This document shows, one piece after another, positions 8,680-16,897 of a stretch of DNA of 64,000 nucleotides (positions within the stretch are counted from its first letter, which is position 1; every line of letters begins with the position of its first letter). The position numbers were made by a program, and so were the translations under genes. A model generated the notes under the pieces. The model did no database searches and had not been told where the DNA came from. It worked only from the letters and a program-made list of their open reading frames with translations. The DNA is from Massilia soli (GTDB lineage: Bacteria; Pseudomonadota; Gammaproteobacteria; Burkholderiales; Burkholderiaceae_D): positions 248,001 to 312,000 of the forward strand of contig NZ_JAFBIL020000004.1 of the NCBI RefSeq assembly GCF_016809835.1, read 5' to 3'.

Positions 8680-9879
8680 ATGACGATCCTGGCAAAACTC
8701 ACCACCAGGCTGGCCGCAGTGCTGGCGCCCCTGCTGCTTGGCGCGTGCGCCGCGGTGCCGCTGCCTGCCCCGCTGGCGGCCAACCACCTGTTTTCCGACG
8801 CGGCGTTCAAGCCGCCCTCCGAGCCGGTTGGCGCCGCCGACCTGTTCACCCTCAGTCCCGCCATGCGCGCGTACCTCAACAGCCCCGCGTTCACGTCGCA
8901 GGTGCGGCAGAAGGGCGCCCAGCAAGGCCTGGTATCGGCCCTGTACCAGAAGGGCGAGCTGAAACTCGAATACGAGTCCAGCAAAACGCGCACCGCCGCC
9001 GAGACCTACGACGCGCGGGTCGGCAACTGCCTGTCGCTGGTGGTGATGACGGCGGCGTTCGCGCGCGAGCTGGGCGTGCCGGTCACGTACCAGAACGTGA
9101 TGGTCGATTACACCTGGAGCCGCACCGGCAACCTCTACTTCGGCAGCAGCCATGTCAACCTGGTGCTGACCGAAAATTCGCCCGCGTTCATGCGCGCCTA
9201 TCAGAACGTGCTGCCGACCTTGACCATCGACTTCTTGCGGCCAAAGGATTCCGACGAATTCCACACGCATCCGCTGGAGGAGCGCGACATCGTCGCCATG
9301 TACCAGAACAACCGCGCCGCCGAGGCGCTGGCGCAGGACCGCGTCGACGATGCCTACTGGTGGGCGCGCGAGGCGGTGCGGCAGAACCCGAACTTCATCA
9401 CCGCGTACAACACGCTGGCGGTCATTTACCAGCGGCGCGGCGACAACGCGCTGGCCGAGCGGGTGTTCCGCGCGGCGCTGGAACGCGAACCGGAAAACCT
9501 GGTGGTCATGCACAACCTGGTGCCGGTGCTGGCCGCGATGGGCAAGACTGGCGAATCGAACCAGATCAAGGCGCGCCTGGCGGTGATCGAGCCGCATCCG
9601 CCGTTCTACTACTTCAACCGCGGCATGGCGGCGATGGAAAAGGGCGACTTCCAGGAGGCGCGCAACCTGTTTGCGAAAGAGGTCAAGCGCGCGCCGTACT
9701 ATCACGAGTTCCACTTCTGGCTGGGAATCGCGCACTGGCGCCTGGGCGACGGGCGCAGCGCGCATCAGGAACTGAAGCTGGCACTCGATACCAGCACGAC
9801 CAATGCGGCCAGCCAGCGGTATTCGGCCAAGCTGAGTCAACTGAAAGGTGGCGCGGCGAAGCGGAAGCGGCTGTACTAG
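8680..9879 (+). CDS. Lipoprotein with transglutaminase-like and TPR domains
   Basis: I start this gene at the ATG at 8680 because CGGAGACG lies just before it and the resulting 399-residue protein has a lipoprotein signal ending in LLLGAC. The region around residues 85-180 resembles a papain/transglutaminase-like fold, with GNCLSLVVM containing a candidate nucleophile cysteine and SSHVNLVL a candidate histidine. The C-terminal half has several TPR-like repeats (for example AYNTLAVIYQRRGDNALAE). It should be an outer- or inner-membrane-anchored periplasmic protein. Function is unknown; a role in scaffolding or processing is only an inference. An upstream ATG at 8650 is possible but gives a poorer signal. 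Confidence 0.8.
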   Translation: MTILAKLTTRLAAVLAPLLLGACAAVPLPAPLAANHLFSDAAFKPPSEPVGAADLFTLSPAMRAYLNSPAFTSQVRQKGAQQGLVSALYQKGELKLEYESSKTRTAAETYDARVGNCLSLVVMTAAFARELGVPVTYQNVMVDYTWSRTGNLYFGSSHVNLVLTENSPAFMRAYQNVLPTLTIDFLRPKDSDEFHTHPLEERDIVAMYQNNRAAEALAQDRVDDAYWWAREAVRQNPNFITAYNTLAVIYQRRGDNALAERVFRAALEREPENLVVMHNLVPVLAAMGKTGESNQIKARLAVIEPHPPFYYFNRGMAAMEKGDFQEARNLFAKEVKRAPYYHEFHFWLGIAHWRLGDGRSAHQELKLALDTSTTNAASQRYSAKLSQLKGGAAKRKRLY

Positions 9880-9919
9880 GCCGATCGGTGAGGCGCCTGC
9901 TGGTCCGGTCGATGACGCG

Positions 9920-10411
9920 CTAGGGCAGCAGGTGACGCCATGCTGCCAGCTTCGCCTCGAATGACATCGCCGCATGCGCCGGCGATGTCGAGGGCAGCAC
10001 CAGTGTCCGGTATCCCTCGGCGGCAAACCGCGGCGCGAACTTGCCCGAGGCCTGGCCATTGAAGCCGACCGTCTCGAGCCGCGGACAGAGCGTGCGCAGG
10101 CGTTCAAAATCATTGGCGGCAGCGTTGCGAATGCCGGAATCGAGGCTGCCTTCGCGTTCGCAGGCAGCCAGCACATCCCACAAGCCGAAGCGATGCGCCA
10201 GCAGGCGCGGCAGGCGTTCGGCATACGGCAGCGCCGCCAGCTCGTCACCGAGCACCGCCGACAGCAAGCGCCACAGCTGGTTGCGCGGGTGCGCGTAGTA
10301 TTGTCCAGCGGCCAGCGAGGCGGCGCCGGGGAAGCTTCCGAGGACGAGCACGCGGGTGTTCGCGTCGACAACGGGCGCGAGTCCCGACAGGGTGGTGAGG
10401 GTAGCTGGCAT
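9920..10411 (-). CDS. DNA-deoxyinosine glycosylase (uracil-DNA glycosylase superfamily)
   Basis: A 163-residue protein of the uracil-DNA glycosylase superfamily, most like the family 6 hypoxanthine-DNA glycosylases that excise deoxyinosine produced by adenine deamination. The N-terminal active-site region VLVLGSFPGAASLAAGQYY and the following HPRNQLWRLL are characteristic, as is the C-terminal LPSTSPAHAAMS loop. Length is normal. It is a lone gene, convergent with the TPR lipoprotein. The family is clear; the exact substrate is taken from family knowledge. Confidence 0.88.
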   Translation of the reverse strand: MPATLTTLSGLAPVVDANTRVLVLGSFPGAASLAAGQYYAHPRNQLWRLLSAVLGDELAALPYAERLPRLLAHRFGLWDVLAACEREGSLDSGIRNAAANDFERLRTLCPRLETVGFNGQASGKFAPRFAAEGYRTLVLPSTSPAHAAMSFEAKLAAWRHLLP

Positions 10412-10493
10412 GAGGCCGCATCATAATCGATTCTGCGCGGCGTGGCCGGTGTAGAATTCCTGAACAATGAAACCGACTCACGGAGACAGACCG

Positions 10494-10940
10494 ATGCAAA
10501 ACACCGGCCAGGCGCAGGACATCCATACCTTGCTGTCGCAGTACAGCGACAGCCACCGCAACCATACCAACGAGCTGATCCACATCGTGTGCGTGCCGTT
10601 GATCGTGTTTTCGCTGCTCGGCATGATCTGGGCAGTGCATCCGCTTGCGGCCGTTGCCGTCGTGGCGGCATCGCTGTACTACTACTTCCAGCTGTCGAAG
10701 CCGTTTGCCATCGGCATGCTGGCGATGGCGGCCGTCATGCTTGCACTGTTGGCCCTGCTGCCGCCGGCAGCGGTACTGGCGCTGTCGATCGCAATCTTCG
10801 TGCTTGCCTGGGTCGGCCAGTTTGTCGGCCACCAGATTGAAGGCAAGAAGCCATCCTTCCTCGACGACCTGCGTTTCCTGCTGATCGGCCCGCTGTTCGT
10901 GCTCAGCTTCCTGTACCGCCGCTTCAAGGTTGCGTATTGA
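10494..10940 (+). CDS. Mpo1-like (DUF962) membrane protein
   Basis: A 148-residue integral membrane protein with four hydrophobic segments. The conserved polar elements of the Mpo1/DUF962 family are visible: SDSHRNHTNELIHIVCVPL near residue 20 and WVGQFVGHQIEGKKPSF near residue 105, rich in histidine. The yeast homologue Mpo1 is an iron-dependent dioxygenase acting on 2-hydroxy fatty acids; the bacterial role is less defined. I chose the ATG at 10494 over 10467 because GGAGA lies seven bases upstream of it. Confidence 0.85.
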   Translation: MQNTGQAQDIHTLLSQYSDSHRNHTNELIHIVCVPLIVFSLLGMIWAVHPLAAVAVVAASLYYYFQLSKPFAIGMLAMAAVMLALLALLPPAAVLALSIAIFVLAWVGQFVGHQIEGKKPSFLDDLRFLLIGPLFVLSFLYRRFKVAY

Positions 10941-10953
10941 GTACCGGTCCCGG

Positions 10954-11094
10954 TCAGCGATGATCGGGAAGCAGCAGCGACATGGCCGCGCTGGCATGCT
11001 TGCCGTCGGACTGGGCCGCCTCCACCACGATGGCGGTGCACAGCGCCACATGCGCGATCAACAGCGCAACTCTCAGGTGCATCGACAGCTTCAT
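10954..11094 (-). CDS. Possible small secreted or membrane peptide (46 aa)
   Basis: A short frame not overlapping any other gene encodes 46 residues beginning MKLSMHLRVALLIAHVALC and ending in a polar tail, LLLPDHR. It has a positively charged start and a hydrophobic core typical of a signal peptide or single membrane span. GAGGATAGAG just upstream of the ATG is a plausible ribosome binding site. It fills the otherwise empty 310-bp gap between the Mpo1-like gene and the DMT permease gene. I recognise no family. It could be a genuine small protein or chance coding. Confidence 0.4.
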   Translation of the reverse strand: MKLSMHLRVALLIAHVALCTAIVVEAAQSDGKHASAAMSLLLPDHR

Positions 11095-11250
11095 CTCTAT
11101 CCTCTGGGTTAACCAAAACATCATACGTGCGGTGCCCTGCGCGCCTGCCTCACGGCGCCTGCCTTTTGACCGGCGTCACAGGCCCGAGACCCCCATGTCG
11201 TTTCCATGTCATATCCAGCAGGAAATGATTTTTGACCGTATACTTTCGCC

Positions 11251-12189
11251 ATGTCATCCCCTCTCCTCTTTGTTATCGCGTCCCTGATCTGGGGCTCGAC
11301 GTTCTGGGCCATCACCTTGCAGCTGGGCGACGTTGCGCCCGCGGTGTCGGTCGCTTACCGTTTCGCGCTCGCATCGGCTGCGCTGTTCGCCTGGTGCCTG
11401 CTGCGCGGCGACCGCCTGCGGCTGCCATGGAAGGTGCAACGCTGGAGCTTGCTGCAGGGCTTCTTCACCTTCGGCCTGTCCTACGTCTGCACCTACAACG
11501 CCGAGCAGTATCTGATCTCCGCGCTGGTGGCGGTACTGTTCGCGCTGATGGTGTTCTGGAACCCGATCTGCAGCCGCTTCGCGTTCGGCACGCCGATCTC
11601 GTGGCGCACCTGGGCTGCGGGTGCGGTCGCCATGGGCGGCGTGACGATGCTGTTCTATCCATCCATTTCGTCGTCGTGGAAAGACATCGGCGACGGCGGC
11701 AGTGGCCACTTCCTGCTCGGCCTGGTGCTTGCGCTGACGGCCACGATCGCCAGTTCGGTCGGCAACATCATGGTGGTGAAGGTGCGCGAGCAGTCGACCA
11801 ACCTGTTCCTGACGATGGCCTGGTCGATGTTCTGGGGCAGCGCGATGGTGACGCTGTGGGCGCTGGCCAATGGCGAATCGTTCACCCTGCCGGCGGCGCC
11901 GCGCTACTGGTTCGGGTTGTTATACCTGTCGATGTTCGGTTCGGTGATCGCGTTTGCCGCCTACTTCACGCTGATCAACCGCATCGGCTCGTCTAAAGCG
12001 GTCTACATTGGCGTGATCACGCCCGTCATTTCCGTGCTGCTGTCGATGCAGCTCGAACACTACCGGCCCGGCCCGCTAGAGTGGTTCGGCATGATATTGT
12101 GCCTGTCCAGCGTGGCCTGGGTGATGGCATCGCCCGAACCCCAGCCAGCCAAATCCATCAACCTGACTACCGTACCCGAGGTTCCATGA
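11251..12189 (+). CDS. EamA/DMT family permease
   Basis: A 312-residue inner-membrane protein with about ten hydrophobic segments in two related halves, as in the drug/metabolite transporter (EamA) superfamily. The start LFVIASLIWGSTFWAITL and the second-half segment IAFAAYFTLINRIGSSKAVY are typical. The substrate cannot be told from sequence. Its stop overlaps the next start as ATGA, so it is translationally coupled to an SSAT-like acetyltransferase. That pairing could mean that both handle a polyamine or amine, but this is inference. Confidence 0.88.
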   Translation: MSSPLLFVIASLIWGSTFWAITLQLGDVAPAVSVAYRFALASAALFAWCLLRGDRLRLPWKVQRWSLLQGFFTFGLSYVCTYNAEQYLISALVAVLFALMVFWNPICSRFAFGTPISWRTWAAGAVAMGGVTMLFYPSISSSWKDIGDGGSGHFLLGLVLALTATIASSVGNIMVVKVREQSTNLFLTMAWSMFWGSAMVTLWALANGESFTLPAAPRYWFGLLYLSMFGSVIAFAAYFTLINRIGSSKAVYIGVITPVISVLLSMQLEHYRPGPLEWFGMILCLSSVAWVMASPEPQPAKSINLTTVPEVP

Positions 12190-12683
12190 CTGTTTCGAAC
12201 GCCTTTTCCATCCGCCCGGCCCAGCCGTCCGACGTTGCCCACATCCACGCGATGATCATCGAGCTGGCCGTTTTCGAAAAACTCGAACACCTGGTGGTGG
12301 CCACCGAAGAACTGCTGCACGAAGGCCTGTTCGGCGCGCGCCCGGCGTGCGAAGCCATCATTGGCGAGGAAGATGGCGAGGTCGTCACCTTTGCGCTGTT
12401 CTTCCACAACTTCTCGACCTTCCTCACCAAGAAAGGCCTGTACCTGGAAGACCTGTACGTCAAGCAAGCACATCGCGGCAAGGGATTCGGCAAGCAGATG
12501 CTGGTCAAGCTGGCGCAACTGGCCGTCGAGCGCCACTGCGGACGTTTCGAATGGTCGGTGCTCGACTGGAACGAGCCCGCGATCAACTTCTACAAAGCAA
12601 TGGGCGCCGACATTTTGCCGGACTGGCGCGTCTGCCGGGTGACGGGCTCCGCGCTGACCCATCTGGCGTCCCCCACCGCCTAA
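12186..12683 (+). CDS. GNAT N-acetyltransferase, SSAT-like
   Basis: A 165-residue GNAT-fold acetyltransferase that uses acetyl-CoA. The acetyl-CoA-binding motif A is HRGKGFGKQML at about residue 97. The segments LYLEDLYVKQAHRGKG and DWNEPAINFYKAMGA resemble eukaryotic spermidine/spermine N1-acetyltransferase and thialysine acetyltransferases, so a diamine or lysine-analogue substrate is likely. The start overlaps the stop of the upstream EamA permease gene by four bases. It is followed by a copy of the 19-base repeat also found at 54940. Confidence 0.85.
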   Translation: MTVSNAFSIRPAQPSDVAHIHAMIIELAVFEKLEHLVVATEELLHEGLFGARPACEAIIGEEDGEVVTFALFFHNFSTFLTKKGLYLEDLYVKQAHRGKGFGKQMLVKLAQLAVERHCGRFEWSVLDWNEPAINFYKAMGADILPDWRVCRVTGSALTHLASPTA

Positions 12684-12687
12684 AAAA

Positions 12688-12706
12688 TCTGTCCCCGATT
12701 TTGGAA
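12688..12706 (+). repeat. 19-base half copy of the GGGGACAGA-type repeat
   Basis: The sequence TCTGTCCCCGATTTTGGAA lies directly after the acetyltransferase stop codon. It is identical to 54940-54958, part of the right arm of a 33-bp inverted repeat downstream of the CDF transporter gene. Here only one half is present, so it may be a decayed or partial copy. Confidence 0.75.
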
Positions 12707-12720
12707 CTGTTTTTATTCGG

Positions 12721-12758
12721 GAAAGAAAAAACCCACGGGCTGTGGAGCACCGTGGGTT
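12721..12758 (-). terminator. Rho-independent terminator of the hut operon
   Basis: On the minus strand a 9-bp perfect stem (12730-12738 with 12750-12758, loop 11 bases) is followed by TTTTTTCTTTC. It lies about 145 bp past the hutI stop codon and is well placed to end the hutUHGFDI transcript. Confidence 0.7.
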
Positions 12759-12901
12759 AAACCCAACTGTTAGGATGGGGAGGGGAGACGTTGAATCGAA
12801 CAATTTCACTATAGATGCGAATCTGTCACGATTCTTGAAACCTTACAATTGCTTACTGGTGTACCAACTGTGGATACAAGCGGTACCTAATAATTACTCA
12901 T

Positions 12902-14149
12902 CTACACTATTGCGTGTTGATCAGAGTCAAGCAATTTCCTCCGGTTCAGTTCCCCTCCCCTTAGCACCGCACTGCACGGGTTGAACCCGATGCCATAGGA
13001 CAGCTCCGCCGGGCGGCCGATCTGCCATAGCGCGAAGTCGGCGTACTTGCCAACTTCGAGCGTTCCAATCTCGTCCTGCAATCCAAGCGCGTGCGCCGCA
13101 TTGATCGTGCAGCCGGCCAGCGCTTCCTGTGGCGTCAGCCGCCATAGCGTGCATGCCATGTTCATCGCCAGCAGGATCGATGTCATCGGCGAGGTGCCGG
13201 GGTTGCAGTCGGTCGCCACCGCCATCTTGACGCCAGCCGCGCGCAGCGCTGCCACCGGGGGCGGCGTGGTATCGCGCAGGAAGTAGTAGGCGCCGGGCAG
13301 CAGCACCGCCACGGTGCCCGCGGTCGCCATCGCGTCGATGCCGCCCTGCGTCAGGTGTTCCAGATGGTCGGCCGATAGCCCGCCGAAGCGCGCCACCAGA
13401 GCCGCGCCGTCCTGGTCGGACAGCTGTTCGGCGTGCAGCTTGACCGGCAGGCCGAGCTTTTTGGCGGCGTTGAACACGCGCTCGGTCTGGGCATGGGAAA
13501 AGCCGATCCGCTCGCAAAACGCATCGACGGCGTCGGCCAGTCCTTGCGCCGCCAGCGCCGGCAGCATGCGCTCGCAGATCTCGTCGATGTAGTCGTCGGC
13601 GCGCCCGGCAAACTCGGGCGGCAGCGCGTGGGCGCCAAGGAAGGTGGTCGCTACCCGCACCGGTAGTTCCTCGCCGACCCGGCGCGCAACGCGCAGCATC
13701 TTCGCTTCGGCTTCAGTCGACAGCCCATAGCCGGACTTGATCTCGATCGTGGTTACGCCTTCGGCCAGCAGGCTGGCCACGCGCGGCAGGCTTTGGCGCA
13801 GCAGCTCGTCTTCCGAGGCGTCGCGGGTGGCACGCACAGTGGACATGATGCCGCCGCCGGCGCGGGCGATGTCTTCATATGTCGCGCCATTCAGGCGCGC
13901 CTCGAACTCGCCGCTGCGGTTACCGGCGTGGACGATGTGCGTGTGGCAGTCGATCAGTCCCGGCGTCAGCCAGCAGCCGCCGCCGTCATGTTCGACGCGG
14001 GCGCCGCGGGCGCCGCGCGGTGCGTCGGCCTGTTTGCCAAGCCATGCGATACGGCCGTCCTTGACGCCGACGGCGCCGTCGGGAATCTCGCCATAACCAT
14101 CAACCATCGTCGCCAGGTGGACATGGGTAATCAGTAAGTCCAGAGCCAT
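12902..14149 (-). CDS. hutI: Imidazolonepropionase
   Basis: A 415-residue amidohydrolase-superfamily enzyme that hydrolyses 4-imidazolone-5-propionate to N-formimino-L-glutamate, the third step of histidine degradation. Visible motifs are the metal-binding [12 protein letters not shown] near residue 70, the [10 protein letters not shown] segment, KLHAEQLSD, and the final [10 protein letters not shown] with the metal-binding aspartate. Length is normal for the family. It is the last gene of the minus-strand hut operon; its start lies directly after the hutD stop codon (TAA then ATG), implying translational coupling. Confidence 0.96.
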   Translation of the reverse strand: MALDLLITHVHLATMVDGYGEIPDGAVGVKDGRIAWLGKQADAPRGARGARVEHDGGGCWLTPGLIDCHTHIVHAGNRSGEFEARLNGATYEDIARAGGGIMSTVRATRDASEDELLRQSLPRVASLLAEGVTTIEIKSGYGLSTEAEAKMLRVARRVGEELPVRVATTFLGAHALPPEFAGRADDYIDEICERMLPALAAQGLADAVDAFCERIGFSHAQTERVFNAAKKLGLPVKLHAEQLSDQDGAALVARFGGLSADHLEHLTQGGIDAMATAGTVAVLLPGAYYFLRDTTPPPVAALRAAGVKMAVATDCNPGTSPMTSILLAMNMACTLWRLTPQEALAGCTINAAHALGLQDEIGTLEVGKYADFALWQIGRPAELSYGIGFNPCSAVLRGGELNRRKLLDSDQHAIV

Positions 14150-14734
14150 TTACGCCCCGTCCAGGAAGATATCGATTACCAGTACCGCCGCCGTCCCGGT
14201 CTCGAGCTTCCAGACGGTGTCGGTGTCGAAGATGACGGCGTCGAAGCGCACCATGCCGATCCGCTCGGTGTCGCTGCTGACCGACAGGCTTTCGCCCTCG
14301 GCCAGGAACAAGATGGTGATGTCGCCGCGCGGCGCGAATTCGGAGATGCCTTCGAGGCTGCGCCGCCCCAGCCGATGATGGCAGCGTGAGCGCCGCGTCA
14401 TCACGTTGAAGTCGGTGGTCGGGGCGCCCAGCATCGTGGCTGTCACCTTGGCCTCGCCGGGAAATTCGACAATCGGCGACTCTTCGTTGAGCACAAAGCG
14501 CGCGTCGCCGTCGATGTCGAGGCTTACTCCCGGGCCCTCGACCAGCGCCAGCGTGCGGTCGATATCGCGGAAGATCGAGAACGGTCCGTCGTGCGCGATG
14601 GTGGCAAGGCTGATGCGCCAGTCGAATTCGTCGAACGCCGCGCCGGGCGGCGACACCGCAATCTCAATCGTGCTGCCGCCGCCGTTTTTCCATGGCGCCG
14701 GTTCCAGGCTTGCGTACGGTATCAGGACTGTCAT
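14150..14734 (-). CDS. hutD: HutD family protein
   Basis: A 194-residue cupin-like protein of the HutD family. The start PYASLEPAPWKNGGGSTIEI and the segment FDWRISLATIAHDGPFSIF are hallmarks of the family. HutD is found in hut operons and is thought to limit or tune histidine-pathway activity in Pseudomonas, without a defined reaction. Its start overlaps the hutF stop by four bases (ATGA), and hutI follows at once, so it is embedded in the operon. Confidence 0.93.
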   Translation of the reverse strand: MTVLIPYASLEPAPWKNGGGSTIEIAVSPPGAAFDEFDWRISLATIAHDGPFSIFRDIDRTLALVEGPGVSLDIDGDARFVLNEESPIVEFPGEAKVTATMLGAPTTDFNVMTRRSRCHHRLGRRSLEGISEFAPRGDITILFLAEGESLSVSSDTERIGMVRFDAVIFDTDTVWKLETGTAAVLVIDIFLDGA

Positions 14735-16098
14735 GATCGTAGCCTTCGCAGTTCGGTGAGCACTTGTTTGTAGCGTTGCGTAATCGCGTCCTGGCCCATG
14801 TGGGCGCCGTCGCGCACTACCCAGCGGCCGCCAGCCAGCACGTCCCTCACCAGGTTGTCGTTACCGCAGAAGACAACGCTTCCCAGCACGTCGGACGGCT
14901 CCGCGCCGTCCAGGTTCGGGTGCTCGCTGTCGAGCACCAGCAGGTCGGCGCGCAGGCCCGCTGACAGCGATCCTACCCTGCGTCCGGCAGCAAGCGCGCC
15001 ACCTTGAAGTGCGCCCTGCCATAAAAAGTCGCCGACCTTGCGCTGCTCGGCGGATGCGGCCACGTTGCGGCGCTGGTGCAGCAGGCGCTGGCCATATTCG
15101 AGCCAGCGCAGTTCTTCAACCGGACTTTGCGATATATGGCTGTCGCTGCCGATGCCGAAGCGCCCGCCGGCTTTCAAGAATGGCTCAAGCGGGAACAGTC
15201 CGTCGCCAAGATTTGCCTCAGTCGTCGGGCACAGCCCAGCCACGGCGCCGCTGGCGGCAAGCGATGCGACCTCGCCCTCGTCCAGATGCGTCGCGTGCAC
15301 CAGGCACCAGCGCGCATCGACGTCGATATTGTCGAGCAGGTAGCGCACCGGGCGCGCGCCAGTCCGGGCCACGCTTTGCTGCACCTCGCCCTGCTGCTCG
15401 GCGATGTGGATGTGCACCGGGCGGCTATCCGGAAGGCTGGCCAGCAGCTCGCGTACCTGCGCGATCGACGCGGCGCGCAGCGAGTGCGGCGCCACCCCGA
15501 CTTCAGTCTGGGCATCGCGCAGCGGTTCAAGCGACTCGACGATGCGCAGGATGTCGGCGGGGTCGGTGCGGAAGCGGTTCTGCTCCGGTTTGAGCGGCTG
15601 CTCGCCAAAGCCCGAATAGCTGTACAAGACGGGCAGCATGGTAATGCCGATACCCGCGGTTTTCGACGCGGCGACGACCCGCTCCGCGGTCTGCGCGGGG
15701 CGCGCGTACATCGCCCCCTGCTGGTCGCGCTGTACGTAATGGAACTCGCACACCGATGTGTAGCCATGGCGCAGGCACTCCGAAAACAGCTGCGCGGCGA
15801 TGGCTTCGATGTGTTCCGGCGTGATGTTACGCGCGAACCGGTACATCAGGTCACGCCAGGTCCAGAAGCTGTCGGGTCCCTCGCCCGCCGTTTCGGTCAG
15901 CCCGCCCAGCGCGCGCTGGAAGGCGTGCGAGTGCAGGTTGACCATGCCCGGCATGACCAGGCAGGCAACTGGCACGCCATGCGGCTGGACGGTATCCGGC
16001 GTGACCGCGAGCAGGTCGCCGGCGTCGTTCCATTCGATGTGGACATCGCGCCGCCAGCCCTCCGGCAGCAGCGCATGTTGGGCGAACAGCGCGTTCAC
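14731..16098 (-). CDS. hutF: Formimidoylglutamate deiminase
   Basis: A 455-residue amidohydrolase that converts N-formimidoyl-L-glutamate to N-formyl-L-glutamate and ammonia. The metal site motif VNLHSHAFQRALGGLTE, then CEFHYV, HIHIAEQ and GIGSDSHIS are all visible. I place the start at the GTG at 16098, which overlaps the hutG stop (GTGA), because the extra 37 residues of the longer frame lie wholly inside hutG and look non-coding. Having both HutF and HutG identifies the five-step route in which formimidoylglutamate is deiminated and then deformylated. Confidence 0.94.
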   Translation of the reverse strand: MNALFAQHALLPEGWRRDVHIEWNDAGDLLAVTPDTVQPHGVPVACLVMPGMVNLHSHAFQRALGGLTETAGEGPDSFWTWRDLMYRFARNITPEHIEAIAAQLFSECLRHGYTSVCEFHYVQRDQQGAMYARPAQTAERVVAASKTAGIGITMLPVLYSYSGFGEQPLKPEQNRFRTDPADILRIVESLEPLRDAQTEVGVAPHSLRAASIAQVRELLASLPDSRPVHIHIAEQQGEVQQSVARTGARPVRYLLDNIDVDARWCLVHATHLDEGEVASLAASGAVAGLCPTTEANLGDGLFPLEPFLKAGGRFGIGSDSHISQSPVEELRWLEYGQRLLHQRRNVAASAEQRKVGDFLWQGALQGGALAAGRRVGSLSAGLRADLLVLDSEHPNLDGAEPSDVLGSVVFCGNDNLVRDVLAGGRWVVRDGAHMGQDAITQRYKQVLTELRRLRS

Positions 16099-16883
16099 GT
16101 GCGCACCCAGCTGACCGCCGCTTCCATCATCTGCTGCAGCAATCCCTGTACCTCGCGCGCGCGCTCCGGGCGATAGGCGAAAGGCGGCGTCTCGTCCATG
16201 TAGAGGCACTGCGCCATCTCGAGCTGGATGGCATGCACGTTCTTGTCCGGCTGGCCGAAGCTGCGTGTGATGTAGCCGCCTTTGAACCGGCCATTGACCG
16301 CGACGGAGAAACGCTCCTGCGCCTGCGCGATGCCGACCACGGCCTGCTCCAGCCCAGGCGCGCAGGACGCGCCCGAAGCGGTGCCGAAGTTCAGGTCAGG
16401 CAGGCGTCCTTCGAAAAAGCGCGGCACAACCGAGGCAATCGAATGCGCGTCCCATAGCACCACCTGGCCATGGATCGACAGCAGGCGCTCCAGTTCCGCC
16501 CCGATCTGCGCGTGATACGGGTGCCAGTAGTGCCGCAGCCGCCCGCGCACTTCGCGCTCGTCGGGCTCCTGGCCGGGCAGGTACAGCGGCGCACTGCCGA
16601 AGGTGTCGACAGGGCACAGGCCTGTCGTGTCCATGCCCGGATACAGGTTGGTGTTTTCGGGCGGGCGATTCAGGTCGATCACGTAGCGCGACCAGCGCGC
16701 CGAAATGGTTGACGCACCCATCTGCTCCAGAAAATCGTACAGCTGCACCAGGTGCCAGTCTGTGTCCGCCTTCACCAGCGCTTCCGGCGACATGCGGGCA
16801 GCAAGATCGTCCGGGATGTCGGTGCCGACGTGCGGCATCGATACCAGAAACGGAAGCGTGCCTGCCTTGAACTGGAAATCCAT
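16095..16883 (-). CDS. hutG: N-formylglutamate deformylase
   Basis: A 262-residue enzyme of the N-formylglutamate amidohydrolase family, releasing formate and L-glutamate in the last step of the histidine pathway used here. Landmarks are LPFLVSMPHVGTDIPDDL at the start, the RYVIDLNRP segment, and VVLWDAHSIASVVPRFFEG with candidate metal ligands. It sits 14 bp after hutH and overlaps the hutF GTG start. TCAGGAG before the ATG is a good ribosome site. Confidence 0.94.
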   Translation of the reverse strand: MDFQFKAGTLPFLVSMPHVGTDIPDDLAARMSPEALVKADTDWHLVQLYDFLEQMGASTISARWSRYVIDLNRPPENTNLYPGMDTTGLCPVDTFGSAPLYLPGQEPDEREVRGRLRHYWHPYHAQIGAELERLLSIHGQVVLWDAHSIASVVPRFFEGRLPDLNFGTASGASCAPGLEQAVVGIAQAQERFSVAVNGRFKGGYITRSFGQPDKNVHAIQLEMAQCLYMDETPPFAYRPERAREVQGLLQQMMEAAVSWVRT

Positions 16884-16897
16884 GCCTGACTCCTGAA

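Noticed and set aside
14731-16209. A longer hutF starting at 16209
   Set aside because: The additional 37 residues lie entirely inside hutG and do not resemble the family. The GTG at 16098 overlapping the hutG stop is better.
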